Source of the DNA: an uncultured Methanomicrobiales archaeon
GTDB taxonomy: Archaea; Halobacteriota; Methanomicrobia; Methanomicrobiales; Methanospirillaceae
Assembly (NCBI GenBank): GCA_903832665.1
Contig: CAILCG010000004.1
Location: 47,820 to 111,819, forward strand
Length of the DNA stretch: 64,000 bases
Direction of reading: 5' to 3'
A model generated the notes under the pieces. The model saw only the letters and a list, made by a program, of their open reading frames with translations. It searched no databases and was not told the DNA's origin. Both the position numbers and the translations under genes were made by a program. This document shows, piece by piece, positions 8,276 to 17,432 of this stretch (positions are counted from its first letter, which is position 1; each line of letters opens with the position of its first letter).

Positions 8276-9655
8276 GTGCTCTCCGTTCTCTTCATAGATG
8301 ATGAACCCGCCCTTCTGGAAATGATCAAGCTTATGTCAGAACGGTCGCGCGAGATCTCTTTGGATACCGCACAGTCTGCAAAGGAGGGACTAAAAACTCT
8401 TCAGAGTAAAACCTTCGATGCAATTATCGTTGATTATGCAATGCCGGAGATTTCGGGAATCGATTTTCTAAAAACACTCCGTTCGAAAGGTGATCGGACC
8501 CCCGTCATTATCTTCACCGCTGTAGGGCGCGATAATGTGGCAATCGAAGCGCTGAACTATGGAGCGAACTTCTTCTTGCATAAAAGAGAAGACCCGCGGA
8601 TGCAGTTCCGCGAACTGGTAACTGTTGTCACACAGGCTGTTGAACAGAACCCTGTCGGACGATCGCTGAACGCGACCCAGCGTATCATATCTGAAATGTT
8701 TAATTTTTCCTCGGATCCCATCTTCGCCATTGACTCGGATGGTCAGGTAATTGCATGGAATGAGTCGATGGAGCAGCTTACCAATGTCCCTGCGAGTACG
8801 ATTATCGGCAAGGGAGACTTTGCATACGCGGAGCCGTTCTTTGGGACCCGGAGAAAAATGCTGGTGAACCTGGTTTTTGCAACGGATGAAGAGATCCGGG
8901 AAGCGAAATATATGCTGATCAGCCGGGTCACTAAAGGTACGGTGATTGCCGTCACCCGGGGGGAGAAACCCGATGGGAGTGAGTGGACTCTCTGGGCAAA
9001 AGCAAAGCCTCTTTACGATCTTCATGGTTCTTTCATCGCAGCTGTCAGCACAATCCGGGATGTCACGGCGACATTCGGGGATGTAGCTTTACGACAGCAG
9101 TCTGGCAACGGGTTTCAGCTAGTTGCCCCTAGTGACAAGACTGCACCGGTAAAGGGATTGATCAAAAAAATGCTTGGGAGGGCTCTGATTCACTATAAAG
9201 AGGGTGTGGATCTGTTTGTGCGCGAGAAAGATTGCACGAAAGCGATTGCAGCCTTTGACCGTGCCCTGTCGATCGATGACAAACTATCCTATGCCTGGAA
9301 CGATCGCGGTGTATGTTTCCGCGAGCTGGGTGATAACACCAATGCACTGAAATCTCACCTGAGGGCTGTGGAACTTGCCCCTGATAACACCGAGTATCTT
9401 TTTAACCTGGGCGAGACCCTGGAGCTGATCGGGGTGCTCTACAACAGCAACAAATATGTTGATTCTGCGATCCAGACATTCAGGATGGTGACAGATCTCC
9501 TCCCGAATAATGCGGCAGTATGGGATCATTTGGAGATCTGTTATAAAGAGGTTGGAAAAAATGAGGAATCAAAATTCTCCTTTGACTGGGCCAGGGATAT
9601 CCGGCTCGGGAACAAAGATACCCCCATAATCCCCCGGCGCAATGAGTTTCTCTGA
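8276..9655 (+). CDS. Response regulator with receiver, PAS and TPR domains
   Basis: Three-part signalling protein of 459 residues. The receiver domain (1-125) has acidic pair Asp8/Asp9, phosphoacceptor Asp53 (IIVDYAMPE), Thr81 and Lys103, all the catalytic positions. A PAS sensor follows (about 140-265: SDPIFAIDSDGQVIAWNESME and the RDVTATFG end). TPR repeats fill about 300-440 (AFDRALSIDDKLSYAWNDRG and neighbours). There is no DNA-binding or enzymatic output domain, so output is probably by protein contact through the TPRs. No histidine kinase is encoded nearby. The start is GTG 8276 behind AGGATGG. Confidence 0.88.
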   Translation: MLSVLFIDDEPALLEMIKLMSERSREISLDTAQSAKEGLKTLQSKTFDAIIVDYAMPEISGIDFLKTLRSKGDRTPVIIFTAVGRDNVAIEALNYGANFFLHKREDPRMQFRELVTVVTQAVEQNPVGRSLNATQRIISEMFNFSSDPIFAIDSDGQVIAWNESMEQLTNVPASTIIGKGDFAYAEPFFGTRRKMLVNLVFATDEEIREAKYMLISRVTKGTVIAVTRGEKPDGSEWTLWAKAKPLYDLHGSFIAAVSTIRDVTATFGDVALRQQSGNGFQLVAPSDKTAPVKGLIKKMLGRALIHYKEGVDLFVREKDCTKAIAAFDRALSIDDKLSYAWNDRGVCFRELGDNTNALKSHLRAVELAPDNTEYLFNLGETLELIGVLYNSNKYVDSAIQTFRMVTDLLPNNAAVWDHLEICYKEVGKNEESKFSFDWARDIRLGNKDTPIIPRRNEFL

Positions 9656-9747
9656 TTTTACCTTACATGATGTAGAGTCTCCAGTCCATTGCCTCCTCTC
9701 TTTTACATTTAACGATTTCATCCTTACGGTCTGCAAGGACTAATATA

Positions 9748-10800
9748 ATGGCACAAACGATGCTGAATGCAATGAATCTGCGATCGCGTCTGGCGGTACT
9801 ATTCCTGCTTATTCTGTGTATAATTCTTCCGTCTGCTGCTCACGTACCGGTTACCGCTGACGGGAATACTGATATTCGTACTGCGTATCCCGTCGAAATC
9901 CCGAATAAGTCCTATGTGATGTACGGGCACCTCCACCAAGCGGGAGAGCCGGGCTGGTATCAGCTGCGTATGAAACCGGGTGATCGACTCGTAGTTTCGC
10001 TGATGACCCCCGGGTACAATACCTCTGTTCCGGATATGGTCGTGATGAGCCCGGGAACCTCTTTGTCTCCCGGGGAACAGCCCCTGTCGATCAATGTCCC
10101 GGAAGGATATCGTGCAGAAATTATCAAAGGAGGAGCACCCCGAAGCGCTGCGCACGAGCCATTCAGTCCGGCAGCGGTTTTTGAGGTGGCATCATACTCA
10201 AGGGAAAACACCACCCCGGAATTGTATTACCTTGCCATTGTCAGTTCCGCTAACGAGACCTCATATAGTATTGCAGTAGGGTACGTTGAAGAGTTCACTC
10301 CTCTGGAATGGGTGCTTGTCCCCGTCAATGTGATCACCACGCATCTCTGGGAGGGGCAATCGATCCTCGTGATTCTTACCCCCTTCCTTGCTGTGGTTAT
10401 CTTTGGTTTTATCGTGATCTCAAGGCGCGAGAGTCGCAAAGGTCCTCGCATGACGTATTCCGGCTGGCTCGCGACGATTGCCGGTTTATGTTACCTGGGG
10501 GGTGCGGCGATCACAGTGGTACAGATGGTCCGTGCGATTGCGGTTACCGGCCTTGCTTCCTCGGTCGCAGTCACTCTTGTCTTTGCTATCATTCCTATGG
10601 TGCTGGGCATTTGGATGCTGCGCATAGGGCGTCAATCCTCGGGAATGACAATCCACAACCGGATCTTCCTTGTGCTGATAGCTATTCTGGGATCAGTATT
10701 CTGGGCAGGGTTGGTCATAGGACCAGTGATTGCAATCGCCGCTGCAGCATTTCCGCAAAAGATAAAACCGCCCCCGGAAAAAATGCAAGGCGATGAATAA
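9748..10800 (+). CDS. Exported membrane protein of unknown function
   Basis: I do not recognise the family. The 350 residues start with a signal peptide (about 13-32), followed by an outside domain of about 175 residues rich in Pro, Thr and Tyr (GHLHQAGEPGWYQLRMKPGD, predicted beta-rich, with NTS and NET sequons for glycosylation). Four or five membrane helices follow (about 207-225, 240-258, 262-290, 305-335), ending in a short Lys/Pro-rich tail. The gap to the tRNA genes holds a small GC hairpin at 10874-10895. Confidence 0.7.
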   Translation: MAQTMLNAMNLRSRLAVLFLLILCIILPSAAHVPVTADGNTDIRTAYPVEIPNKSYVMYGHLHQAGEPGWYQLRMKPGDRLVVSLMTPGYNTSVPDMVVMSPGTSLSPGEQPLSINVPEGYRAEIIKGGAPRSAAHEPFSPAAVFEVASYSRENTTPELYYLAIVSSANETSYSIAVGYVEEFTPLEWVLVPVNVITTHLWEGQSILVILTPFLAVVIFGFIVISRRESRKGPRMTYSGWLATIAGLCYLGGAAITVVQMVRAIAVTGLASSVAVTLVFAIIPMVLGIWMLRIGRQSSGMTIHNRIFLVLIAILGSVFWAGLVIGPVIAIAAAAFPQKIKPPPEKMQGDE

Positions 10801-10977
10801 TTTTGAACTATCAGCCATGTCAAAAAAAGGATATAGCCAGGGAGTTGTCCCTTTTACAGAATTGGCATACTACAACCCCTGCTTTATGAGGGGTTGAATA
10901 TTCCTGCTGCTGATTCTGCTGGCACGTGTTCATGACAATCATTAATACAAACGCTCACCAAAATTGTAGAGCACAGT

Positions 10978-11048
10978 GCATCGATGGTCTAGTGGTATGA
11001 CTTAAGCCTTCCAAGCTTATAGCCCGGGTTCAATTCCCGGTCGATGCA
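10978..11048 (+). tRNA. tRNA-Gly (TCC)
   Basis: A 71-base cloverleaf. The acceptor stem GCATCGA/TCGATGC closes perfectly, the anticodon arm TAAGC-CTTCCAA-GCTTA gives anticodon TCC, and the T arm carries GGTTCAATTCC. The discriminator base is A. No CCA is encoded. Confidence 0.97.
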
Positions 11049-11050
11049 TC

Positions 11051-11124
11051 GGGCTCGTGGTCTAGTTGGCTATGACGTCGCCTTCACACGGCGGAGGTCC
11101 TGAGTTCGAATCTCAGCGGGCCCA
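11051..11124 (+). tRNA. tRNA-Val (CAC)
   Basis: A 74-base cloverleaf two bases after tRNA-Gly, probably co-transcribed. The acceptor stem is GGGCTCG/CGGGCCC with one G-T pair, the anticodon loop TTCACAC gives anticodon CAC, and the T loop contains GTTCGAATC. No CCA is encoded. Confidence 0.97.
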
Positions 11125-11188
11125 TGTATTTTGTGATATTTTTCTGCCGAGGCATGCCTTTATCGCGTGAACCCCGGATATTCCTGTT

Positions 11189-12280
11189 ATGAAGCCGGTC
11201 TTTGTCAACGGTGTTGTCCCCGGGAGGCGGGCAGATGCGCTCGCTGCCTGTATCCGGGATGTATTTCTGCACGCTGCTGATAATCTCTCATGGCTGGGTG
11301 ATGGCGATACGGTCCTGCTGAAACCAGCGCTCAACTCTCCTGACTCCTATCCCTCAACCACCCACCCGCTCGCGATCAGGGTTGTCTCCGAACTGCTGGA
11401 AGAACACGGAGCACATGTGGTTATAGGGGACCAGTCGGGGATTGAGCATGTGCTCCATCACCCCGGGGGCGTGATCCACGGCAGCACGAAAGAGAATTAC
11501 GGGCTGTCGGGGATGGGCATGAAGGATGATGCCAGGTTCGTAAGCTTTGAAGACGGGGGATGGGACGAGGGTTTTTATCATCACTGTTCTACGGAAACAA
11601 TGTCATGGCGGGATGGTTTTTTCATTACTTGGTGGGCGAAGAAAGCTGATCATATCATCAGCCTGCCCCGGGTCAGCGCCCACAGCCAGGCCGGTGCTAC
11701 CTTGGGATTCAAGATTATGGTGGGGATGTTGCGGGAGGACAGTAGGATGGAGTTCCACGCGAACGGTCCATATAACAATTTCATCACGGCCGCAGCAAGG
11801 GGAAGCACTCTCGTTTCCCGCGACGATGGTTCCGGCACTTTTTTCGAGAAGATCATCGAGATCAGCGATGCCCTGAGGGACAAGCTGCGTCTTACCCTGT
11901 TTGTCGCGACCGAAGCGCAGACTACCTTTGGCCCAAACCGGTTCGGAATACGGTTGGGACAGGTTGGTCTGGGAAGAGCACATGTCATGAGTCCCGAACC
12001 CGGGCTGGCATTCGCGAGCGCAGATCCTGTAGCTGCGGAAGTGTTTGCACTTGCTCTGCTCAGGGATCTCAAGCAATCCGTTCCTTTTTTCCCGCGGCTT
12101 TCCGAACGAATCGCTCTTTACCAGAACAAAAATGTACAGGCCTTCACTGCGATCCCGGCCCGGGATCATCCCTGCGTCCGGCATGCCATAAAGATTGGAC
12201 TGGGTGAACTACCGGGAGGGATTCTCTATACGGACGTCCCGTGTACTGTGCAGGACCGGTTGAACCAGTATATCATATGA
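11189..12280 (+). CDS. DUF362 domain protein
   Basis: A 363-residue DUF362 protein. Diagnostic parts are DTVLLKPALNSPDSYPSTTH (residues about 42-61) and VVIGDQSGIEH (about 77-87), with DHIISLPRVSAHSQAG and the GFKIMVGMLRED block in the middle. The family has no settled enzymatic role; some members carry ferredoxin domains, but this one shows no Cys cluster. TTTATC at 11158-11163 may be its TATA element, giving an almost leaderless mRNA. Confidence 0.85.
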   Translation: MKPVFVNGVVPGRRADALAACIRDVFLHAADNLSWLGDGDTVLLKPALNSPDSYPSTTHPLAIRVVSELLEEHGAHVVIGDQSGIEHVLHHPGGVIHGSTKENYGLSGMGMKDDARFVSFEDGGWDEGFYHHCSTETMSWRDGFFITWWAKKADHIISLPRVSAHSQAGATLGFKIMVGMLREDSRMEFHANGPYNNFITAAARGSTLVSRDDGSGTFFEKIIEISDALRDKLRLTLFVATEAQTTFGPNRFGIRLGQVGLGRAHVMSPEPGLAFASADPVAAEVFALALLRDLKQSVPFFPRLSERIALYQNKNVQAFTAIPARDHPCVRHAIKIGLGELPGGILYTDVPCTVQDRLNQYII

Positions 12281-12813
12281 ATAATTCTCCCTGTGCAAAT
12301 CAACCGGGGTACGACAACCTTTCACTTTTTTCCAGAATCTTACTTGAAAAATGTTCAGGACCTCCTGCAAAACAATCCTGAGTAAACCGCATATGCCCGG
12401 ATTTTGAAAAACAAATCCCGATAATTAACTTGTCTCCACTGGAAATGAAGGGGTACATTTATACCGTGATTTGTTGTAATAAATCGCCCGTGCATTGCAC
12501 AAGCGTGCCAAAGGTGAATGCAATACTCGGCTTTGGGGCCAGAACAATGGCAGATGGGGCAGGTGCCTCTCCGGGTAATTGGGGGGTGGTACCCTGTCTT
12601 GCACAAGAGTGGGGGAGGGTGTACCCCACTCATGCTGAGGATAGGGACCCCCCCCTCTTTGTTTGGAGAGGGGTACCTCCATCGGGAAAAAAACAGAGTG
12701 ATCTATCTTGCGTAAAAAAGTCTGATCGAACTCACAGGATCCGGTATTTTAAAACAGTTTAATAATCTGAATGGTAGAAAAGAATCACATTTTTCCCGTA
12801 TTCTATTCCCTAT
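12281..12813. other. 533-base gene-free region with a long imperfect hairpin
   Basis: No convincing gene is present; the open frame at 12430-12762 has no ribosome site and a composition unlike its neighbours. The GC-rich core at 12561-12678 folds back on itself. The outer arms are 12561-12572 with 12665-12678, the middle arms 12581-12595 with 12643-12655, and the inner arms GAGTGGGG (12607-12614) with CCCCACTC (12624-12631). Both flanks are AT-rich. It could be a structured RNA or a small remnant element. Confidence 0.5.
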
Positions 12814-14517
12814 TCAGTGCTCCATATGGATCTTCAGCACAGCTAGCCCGCCGGATGCCGAAGAGCTTGCACTGTCCGCATGTGCTTTGATAAGGAATCC
12901 CCCGAGAAGGAGCATTGCGGACGGATCGTTGAGGATCTCTTCCTCACTGGGGCGCTTCTCGGGCAAAGGGAGGGCAGTGCCGGTGTACGAGACTTCGGCA
13001 TCGAGGCTGTGCTCATCGAACGAGACCGCAACAGTCACCGGCCCTGAGGTCCGCGCCTCCCCACTAACAAGCTCGCAGGCCTCGCTCAGCGCCATTGCCA
13101 TCCGGTGGATCACCTCACCTCTTGCGGCCCAGGCCTCGCCCTGCCGCTCCATGAGAGTGAAGACCTGATCCGAGATCCGGCCTTCCGGATCAATGGTTGC
13201 TGTGATGTGCTTCTTCACGCCGATCCTCATCACCAGATTCAGGATGATGGCAATGACTGTTGTCAGGGAAAGAGCCGAATCGAAGAGCGGGCTGAACAGC
13301 GGGGGAACGCTGGAGTACGCCCCGGGGATGAGATAGATGCTGATCCCGAAGATGAACGAGATCCCGATCACAAAGATCTTCCGGGAGTCCAGCATCCGGG
13401 TGGTGATGGTCTGAAAACCCCCAACAATGATGAACCCGGCAACATAGATGAGTGTCCCGCCAATGACCGGGCCCGGCATGATCAGAAAGACCGTGGCTAG
13501 GATCGGGAGAAATGCCAGCACGATCAGGATCCCGCCGGTCATGAACCCGATGTACCGGCTCGTCGAGCGGGTGGCAATTGAGAGGCCGATGTTTGACGAG
13601 GATCCTGTCTGTCCCATTCCCCCGAACAGTCCCCCAAGTAATGATGCGATTCCGTCCGCGAAAAGCCCCGACTGGATGTTTTTCATGTCGGATCGTTTCC
13701 ATTCCGTATTGTTGATCCGCTGGCAAATCGAGAACTCGCCAACACTTTTTACAAACGTCACAGTCGCTGCAATTCCGAACGGGATAAGGAGTACAGGCTG
13801 GAAAGAGAGCCCGAAGTAGCGCGGGTCGGGGAAGGCAACAAGAGGTGAGGCGGTGATCTGTCCCAACGGGTCTGCACCCGCGAGACCGGTTGCAATGCAG
13901 AGCGCGTACCCGACAACCATCCCGATGATGACGGGAAAGAGGCGAAACTGTCCCCGGCCCCAGACAGTAACCCCGACCGTGACCGAAAGGGTGATGATCG
14001 CGATCGCCGTTACGGTCAGGTCCGGGGATGTGGCCGTGCCAGTCATGCCAAAGAATTGTGGCAGGGCATAGGGCACCACCGCAACCCCGAGCATCATGAT
14101 CACCAACCCCGTCACTTCAACCGGGAAGAGCACGCGAAGCCGCTGGACCACTCGCGAGAGAGCAACCTGCAATACCCCGGAACAGGCGGTCATCCCGCAG
14201 AGAAGTGAGAGTCCCCCGGTGTGGATGGCGAGGATCGAGGCCGAGACGTAATTGGGCCCGGCCACCCGGGGAATGAGAAACCCTGAACCGAATTCCGGGT
14301 GCTTAATCGCCTGGAAGATCGTGGCAATCCCATTCGCGAGCATCGACATCGAGACAAAGAACGCAGATGCGCCAGCCTCGAGGCCTGCTGCCCGGGCAAC
14401 GAGGATCGGGAAGACGCACGCTGTCGCGACAATCCCCGTGTGCTGCAGGCCCAGCAGGAAGACCTGAGGAAACGGGGGCTTGTCATCGGCAGAATATTCG
14501 AGATCGGCAGGGCGCAT
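12814..14517 (-). CDS. NCS2-family xanthine/uracil permease with C-terminal ATPase-like domain
   Basis: Membrane transporter for nucleobases, 567 residues. The first ~430 residues are the nucleobase:cation symporter-2 fold with about 14 membrane segments; marks include LLGLQHTGIVATACVFPILV at the start, GVLQVALS, and GGLFGGMGQTGSSSNIGLS in the substrate region. The last ~130 residues are soluble and resemble a worn-out RsbW-type HATPase fold (ALSEACELV where the N-box would be, VSYTG where a D-G motif would be, and a late Gly/Leu segment). The second half is unusual for NCS2. Substrate is uncertain. Confidence 0.85.
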   Translation of the reverse strand: MRPADLEYSADDKPPFPQVFLLGLQHTGIVATACVFPILVARAAGLEAGASAFFVSMSMLANGIATIFQAIKHPEFGSGFLIPRVAGPNYVSASILAIHTGGLSLLCGMTACSGVLQVALSRVVQRLRVLFPVEVTGLVIMMLGVAVVPYALPQFFGMTGTATSPDLTVTAIAIITLSVTVGVTVWGRGQFRLFPVIIGMVVGYALCIATGLAGADPLGQITASPLVAFPDPRYFGLSFQPVLLIPFGIAATVTFVKSVGEFSICQRINNTEWKRSDMKNIQSGLFADGIASLLGGLFGGMGQTGSSSNIGLSIATRSTSRYIGFMTGGILIVLAFLPILATVFLIMPGPVIGGTLIYVAGFIIVGGFQTITTRMLDSRKIFVIGISFIFGISIYLIPGAYSSVPPLFSPLFDSALSLTTVIAIILNLVMRIGVKKHITATIDPEGRISDQVFTLMERQGEAWAARGEVIHRMAMALSEACELVSGEARTSGPVTVAVSFDEHSLDAEVSYTGTALPLPEKRPSEEEILNDPSAMLLLGGFLIKAHADSASSSASGGLAVLKIHMEH

Positions 14518-14644
14518 ATCACACGAAACGAGGTTGTGTAAATATTAAAGCGGTTCGGAAAGACACCCGCGGGAAAATCTGGTTGATCTCTCCGCGATCA
14601 ATATACGGCCTCCCACACCATATTCCAGTACACTGGAGATTCCC

Positions 14645-15523
14645 ATGCAGATCACCCCCGCTGTCCACGCACTAAGGCACCCGTTCCAGGTCCCGGTTGC
14701 ACCCGGTATCGCTCTCGATCGTTTCGTGTACTCGTACCTCATTGCGGGCGAGACGATCACGCTCATTGATACGGGTGTAGCGGGTTGTGAAAAGAGGATC
14801 TTTGAATATATCAGGTCCATAGGTCGCGATCCTTCGGAGATCTCGCTCGTCATTCTGACTCACTCCCATCCGGATCATATCGGGTCTGTCCGGGCAATAC
14901 GGGAGGCCACCCGGTGCAGTGTGGCAGCACACCCGGCCGAACGGGCATGGATAGAGGATGTGGAACGCCAGAACCTGGAGCGCCCTGTCCCGGGATTTGC
15001 CACGCTGGTTGGGGGGTCCGTGTCCATCGATTATGAGCTTGAATCGGGTCTCACCATTGACACCGATGGGACAAGAGAATATGATCTTGAGGTGATACAT
15101 ACACCGGGTCATTCCGCCGGTTCCATTGCTCTTTTCATGCCGGGCCAGGGGGCACTCTTTTCCGGTGATGTAATCCCGGTGACTGGGGATCTCCCGGTTT
15201 ACGATGATGCAGGGGGATCTGTCCATTCGATACGCCTTCTACGATCCATACGGGGCATCCGTATCCTCCTTTCAGCATGGGATGAGCCCCGGTTTGGTGA
15301 CGATGCCTATGGCCAGATGGACCGGGCGCTTGCCTATCTCCAGAAGATCCATCTGGCTGTCATAGCATCCGCTAACAACGGCGATACTGACATGGAAGAG
15401 CTCACACGGAAAACAGCAGCAGCTCTGGGGCTCCCTCCGCCGGCGGTCAACCCGCTGCTCACCCGCACTTTTGCAGCAAATATCCGTGCACGGGACACTG
15501 ATATACCGCTGGACTTTCCTTAG
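14645..15523 (+). CDS. MBL-fold metallohydrolase
   Basis: A 292-residue metallo-beta-lactamase-fold hydrolase. Metal-binding motifs are HSHPDH (residues about 76-81), the later His in HTPGHSAGS (about 156) and Asp in FSGDVIP (about 178). The substrate cannot be read from the sequence; the family includes glyoxalase II-like and other thioester or phosphodiester hydrolases. The final ~80 residues are a helical cap. It is convergent with the broken nucleotidase gene. Confidence 0.9.
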   Translation: MQITPAVHALRHPFQVPVAPGIALDRFVYSYLIAGETITLIDTGVAGCEKRIFEYIRSIGRDPSEISLVILTHSHPDHIGSVRAIREATRCSVAAHPAERAWIEDVERQNLERPVPGFATLVGGSVSIDYELESGLTIDTDGTREYDLEVIHTPGHSAGSIALFMPGQGALFSGDVIPVTGDLPVYDDAGGSVHSIRLLRSIRGIRILLSAWDEPRFGDDAYGQMDRALAYLQKIHLAVIASANNGDTDMEELTRKTAAALGLPPPAVNPLLTRTFAANIRARDTDIPLDFP

Positions 15524-15558
15524 TAACGATAAAGATCTGATGCGGGGGTAAATCCGTG

Positions 15559-17207
15559 TCAGTGGATCCGCTGGATTCTTCCGTCAGCGGTCATATTCAC
15601 CGGCTGGGGAAAAGACCCGAGATATGATGCCAGGGTATCAACATCGGACGGCCCGGAGGTAATGAGGGTCCCGTTCGTGAATACCGTATAACCGTCACCC
15701 CCGATGGAAAGGTAATCCATCATGGCTGATGTATAGGTCGCGTCGGGGTTAAGCGGGACACCCCCGACGCGGATTTCCTTCACCCGGCTGACCTCTGGCT
15801 GTGCAGCATCATAGGTATAGGTCATTCCCGACACCGCGAGAGGGTGTGGGGGAAGCGGCTCCTGCCATTGCCGTTCAAGCGCGTCATGGATCTGCTGACC
15901 GGTCAGTTCCATTGAAACGATCGTTCCCGAAAACGGCTGAATCTTAAAGAGGTCGCCCCATGTGGCATTTCCTTGTTTGAGATCAGCCCGCAGGGTCCCG
16001 GTTGTGATAAACGCAACATCGGTCTCCATAATCGAGCGCTGGGAATCAACCAGAAGATCCCCGAGTGCAGATTCCCCTGCAGCATTTTGTTCCCGGGTGA
16101 TGTCCTGTGCAACAACGGCAATCTGCCTGCTAATCACCGGGGCAACAGCCTGCGAGTCTGTAGCAAGAAATGCTGTAGTTTCCGGGTCCGGGGAGGTACC
16201 GGGAGGTATGTCGGCATAGGTAACAACGATCCAGGCGGTTTTATTAATAATATCCCGGCTGACCGGATCAAGGGTCAGGTCGACATCTGCATAACCCTTG
16301 CTGGAACTCCAGGCCTGCGTGACAAGCACCGGTTTTCCGGCAACATTGGGAAGATACGCGTTCGTAAACTCGTGGGTATGACCCGAGAGAACCACATCCA
16401 CATCCCCGTCAAGACCGGCCACGATACCCATGACCCGTCCGGTTACATTGGCCTTTTCATGGGTCGGGCCCTCGTAGGCTTCCTGTTTCCCTCCTTCGTG
16501 GAGCAGGACAACGATGGCATGTACACCATTCTTCCGTACTTCTGCAACATACCGGTTGACGGATTCGGTTTCATTGAGGAACTTGACATCATCCGCCCGG
16601 TGGGGGGCGAGCCGCTCCGGGGTAGTCATGGTGTCGGCCCCGATGAATGCGATCGGTATTCCGCTGACATTCCTTATAACGTAGGGAGGAAAGATTGGAG
16701 TGCCGTTCTTTTTCCAGACTACATTTGCGCATGTATAGGACGAACGGGAACCGGGGTAGGGATCTGTAAGGTGAGTTATCGATACATTGCCATTCCCCCC
16801 GTTTTCCCTCCCGTGCAGGAAGGATCGGCGAATTCATTGAAGAAGAGCAGGCTTGGTTCGTCGGAAAGGAGCCCGGACTGTGGCGGCGATGCCCCAACGA
16901 TATCACCGGGAAGTGCGATGATTGTGGTAGCTGCACCGTTTGACGCGATCGCCGATTTCAGGTATGACGCCAGTACCGGAGAACCCCCGACAGGGCGCTT
17001 ATTCATGGACAGTCCCGGCGGCATCTGGCCGTGGAAATCATTTATCGCGAGAATTTTCACCTGAACTGTTGCGCTGGTATGGGATGCGGGGCCCGGCAGA
17101 TATCCTGAGATAAAAATAGGTGCCAGTATGAGGATCGCAAGGATGAAGAGCCCCAGGACAATCTGCAGCTCAACCGGGATCCTGTTCTGCCGGGAATCGG
17201 GTGACAT
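15559..17207 (-). pseudogene. 5'-nucleotidase/UshA-like surface phosphoesterase, broken by frameshift and internal loss
   Basis: The N-terminal piece (17207-16776) has a membrane anchor (about residues 16-36) and the first metallophosphatase motif ILAINDFHGQ with Asp57 and His59. It runs out of frame at 16776. The reading continues one frame over through SYTCANVVWKKNGTPIFPPY into the long C-terminal ORF (ATG 16629 to 15559), which holds GHTHEF and the 5'-nucleotidase C-terminal domain. One extra G in the run of six (C-run at 16795-16800 on the plus strand) would restore the frame. Even then the family's NHEFD catalytic block, expected at this point, is missing, so a deletion rather than a sequencing slip is likely. 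Probably nonfunctional. Confidence 0.8.
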
Positions 17208-17313
17208 TATACCGGATGTTAGGATCGCGATTCAGTTAATGGTTGAGTCTATCCGATAAGGCGAGTAACCGGTACCTTCTTTAAAAAAAGAAACTCGAAA
17301 GAAACAGATAAAG

Positions 17314-17397
17314 CGCTGAGGGGGGGAATTGAACCCCCGAGGCACTTTCGCACCACAGGCTTTCCAGGCCTGCGCCCTACCGCTAGACTACCTCAGC
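17314..17397 (-). tRNA. tRNA-Ser (GGA)
   Basis: An 84-base tRNA with a long variable arm. The acceptor stem GCTGAGG/CCTCAGC is perfect, the anticodon arm AGGC-CTGGAAA-GCCT gives GGA, the extra arm is TGGTGCGAAAGTGCC-like, and the discriminator is G as expected for Ser. No CCA is encoded. Confidence 0.96.
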
Positions 17398-17432
17398 AAA
17401 AAGTGTATCCTATTTGTATGCGGGGTATTTTT

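Noticed and set aside
12430..12762. 110-codon open frame in the gap after the DUF362 gene
   Set aside because: No ribosome site, no family resemblance, and it runs straight through the long hairpin.
15973..17064. 363-codon open frame on the plus strand across the nucleotidase
   Set aside because: Antisense to a recognisable protein family with conserved motifs; composition (Gly/Arg/Asp-rich) is that of a shadow frame.
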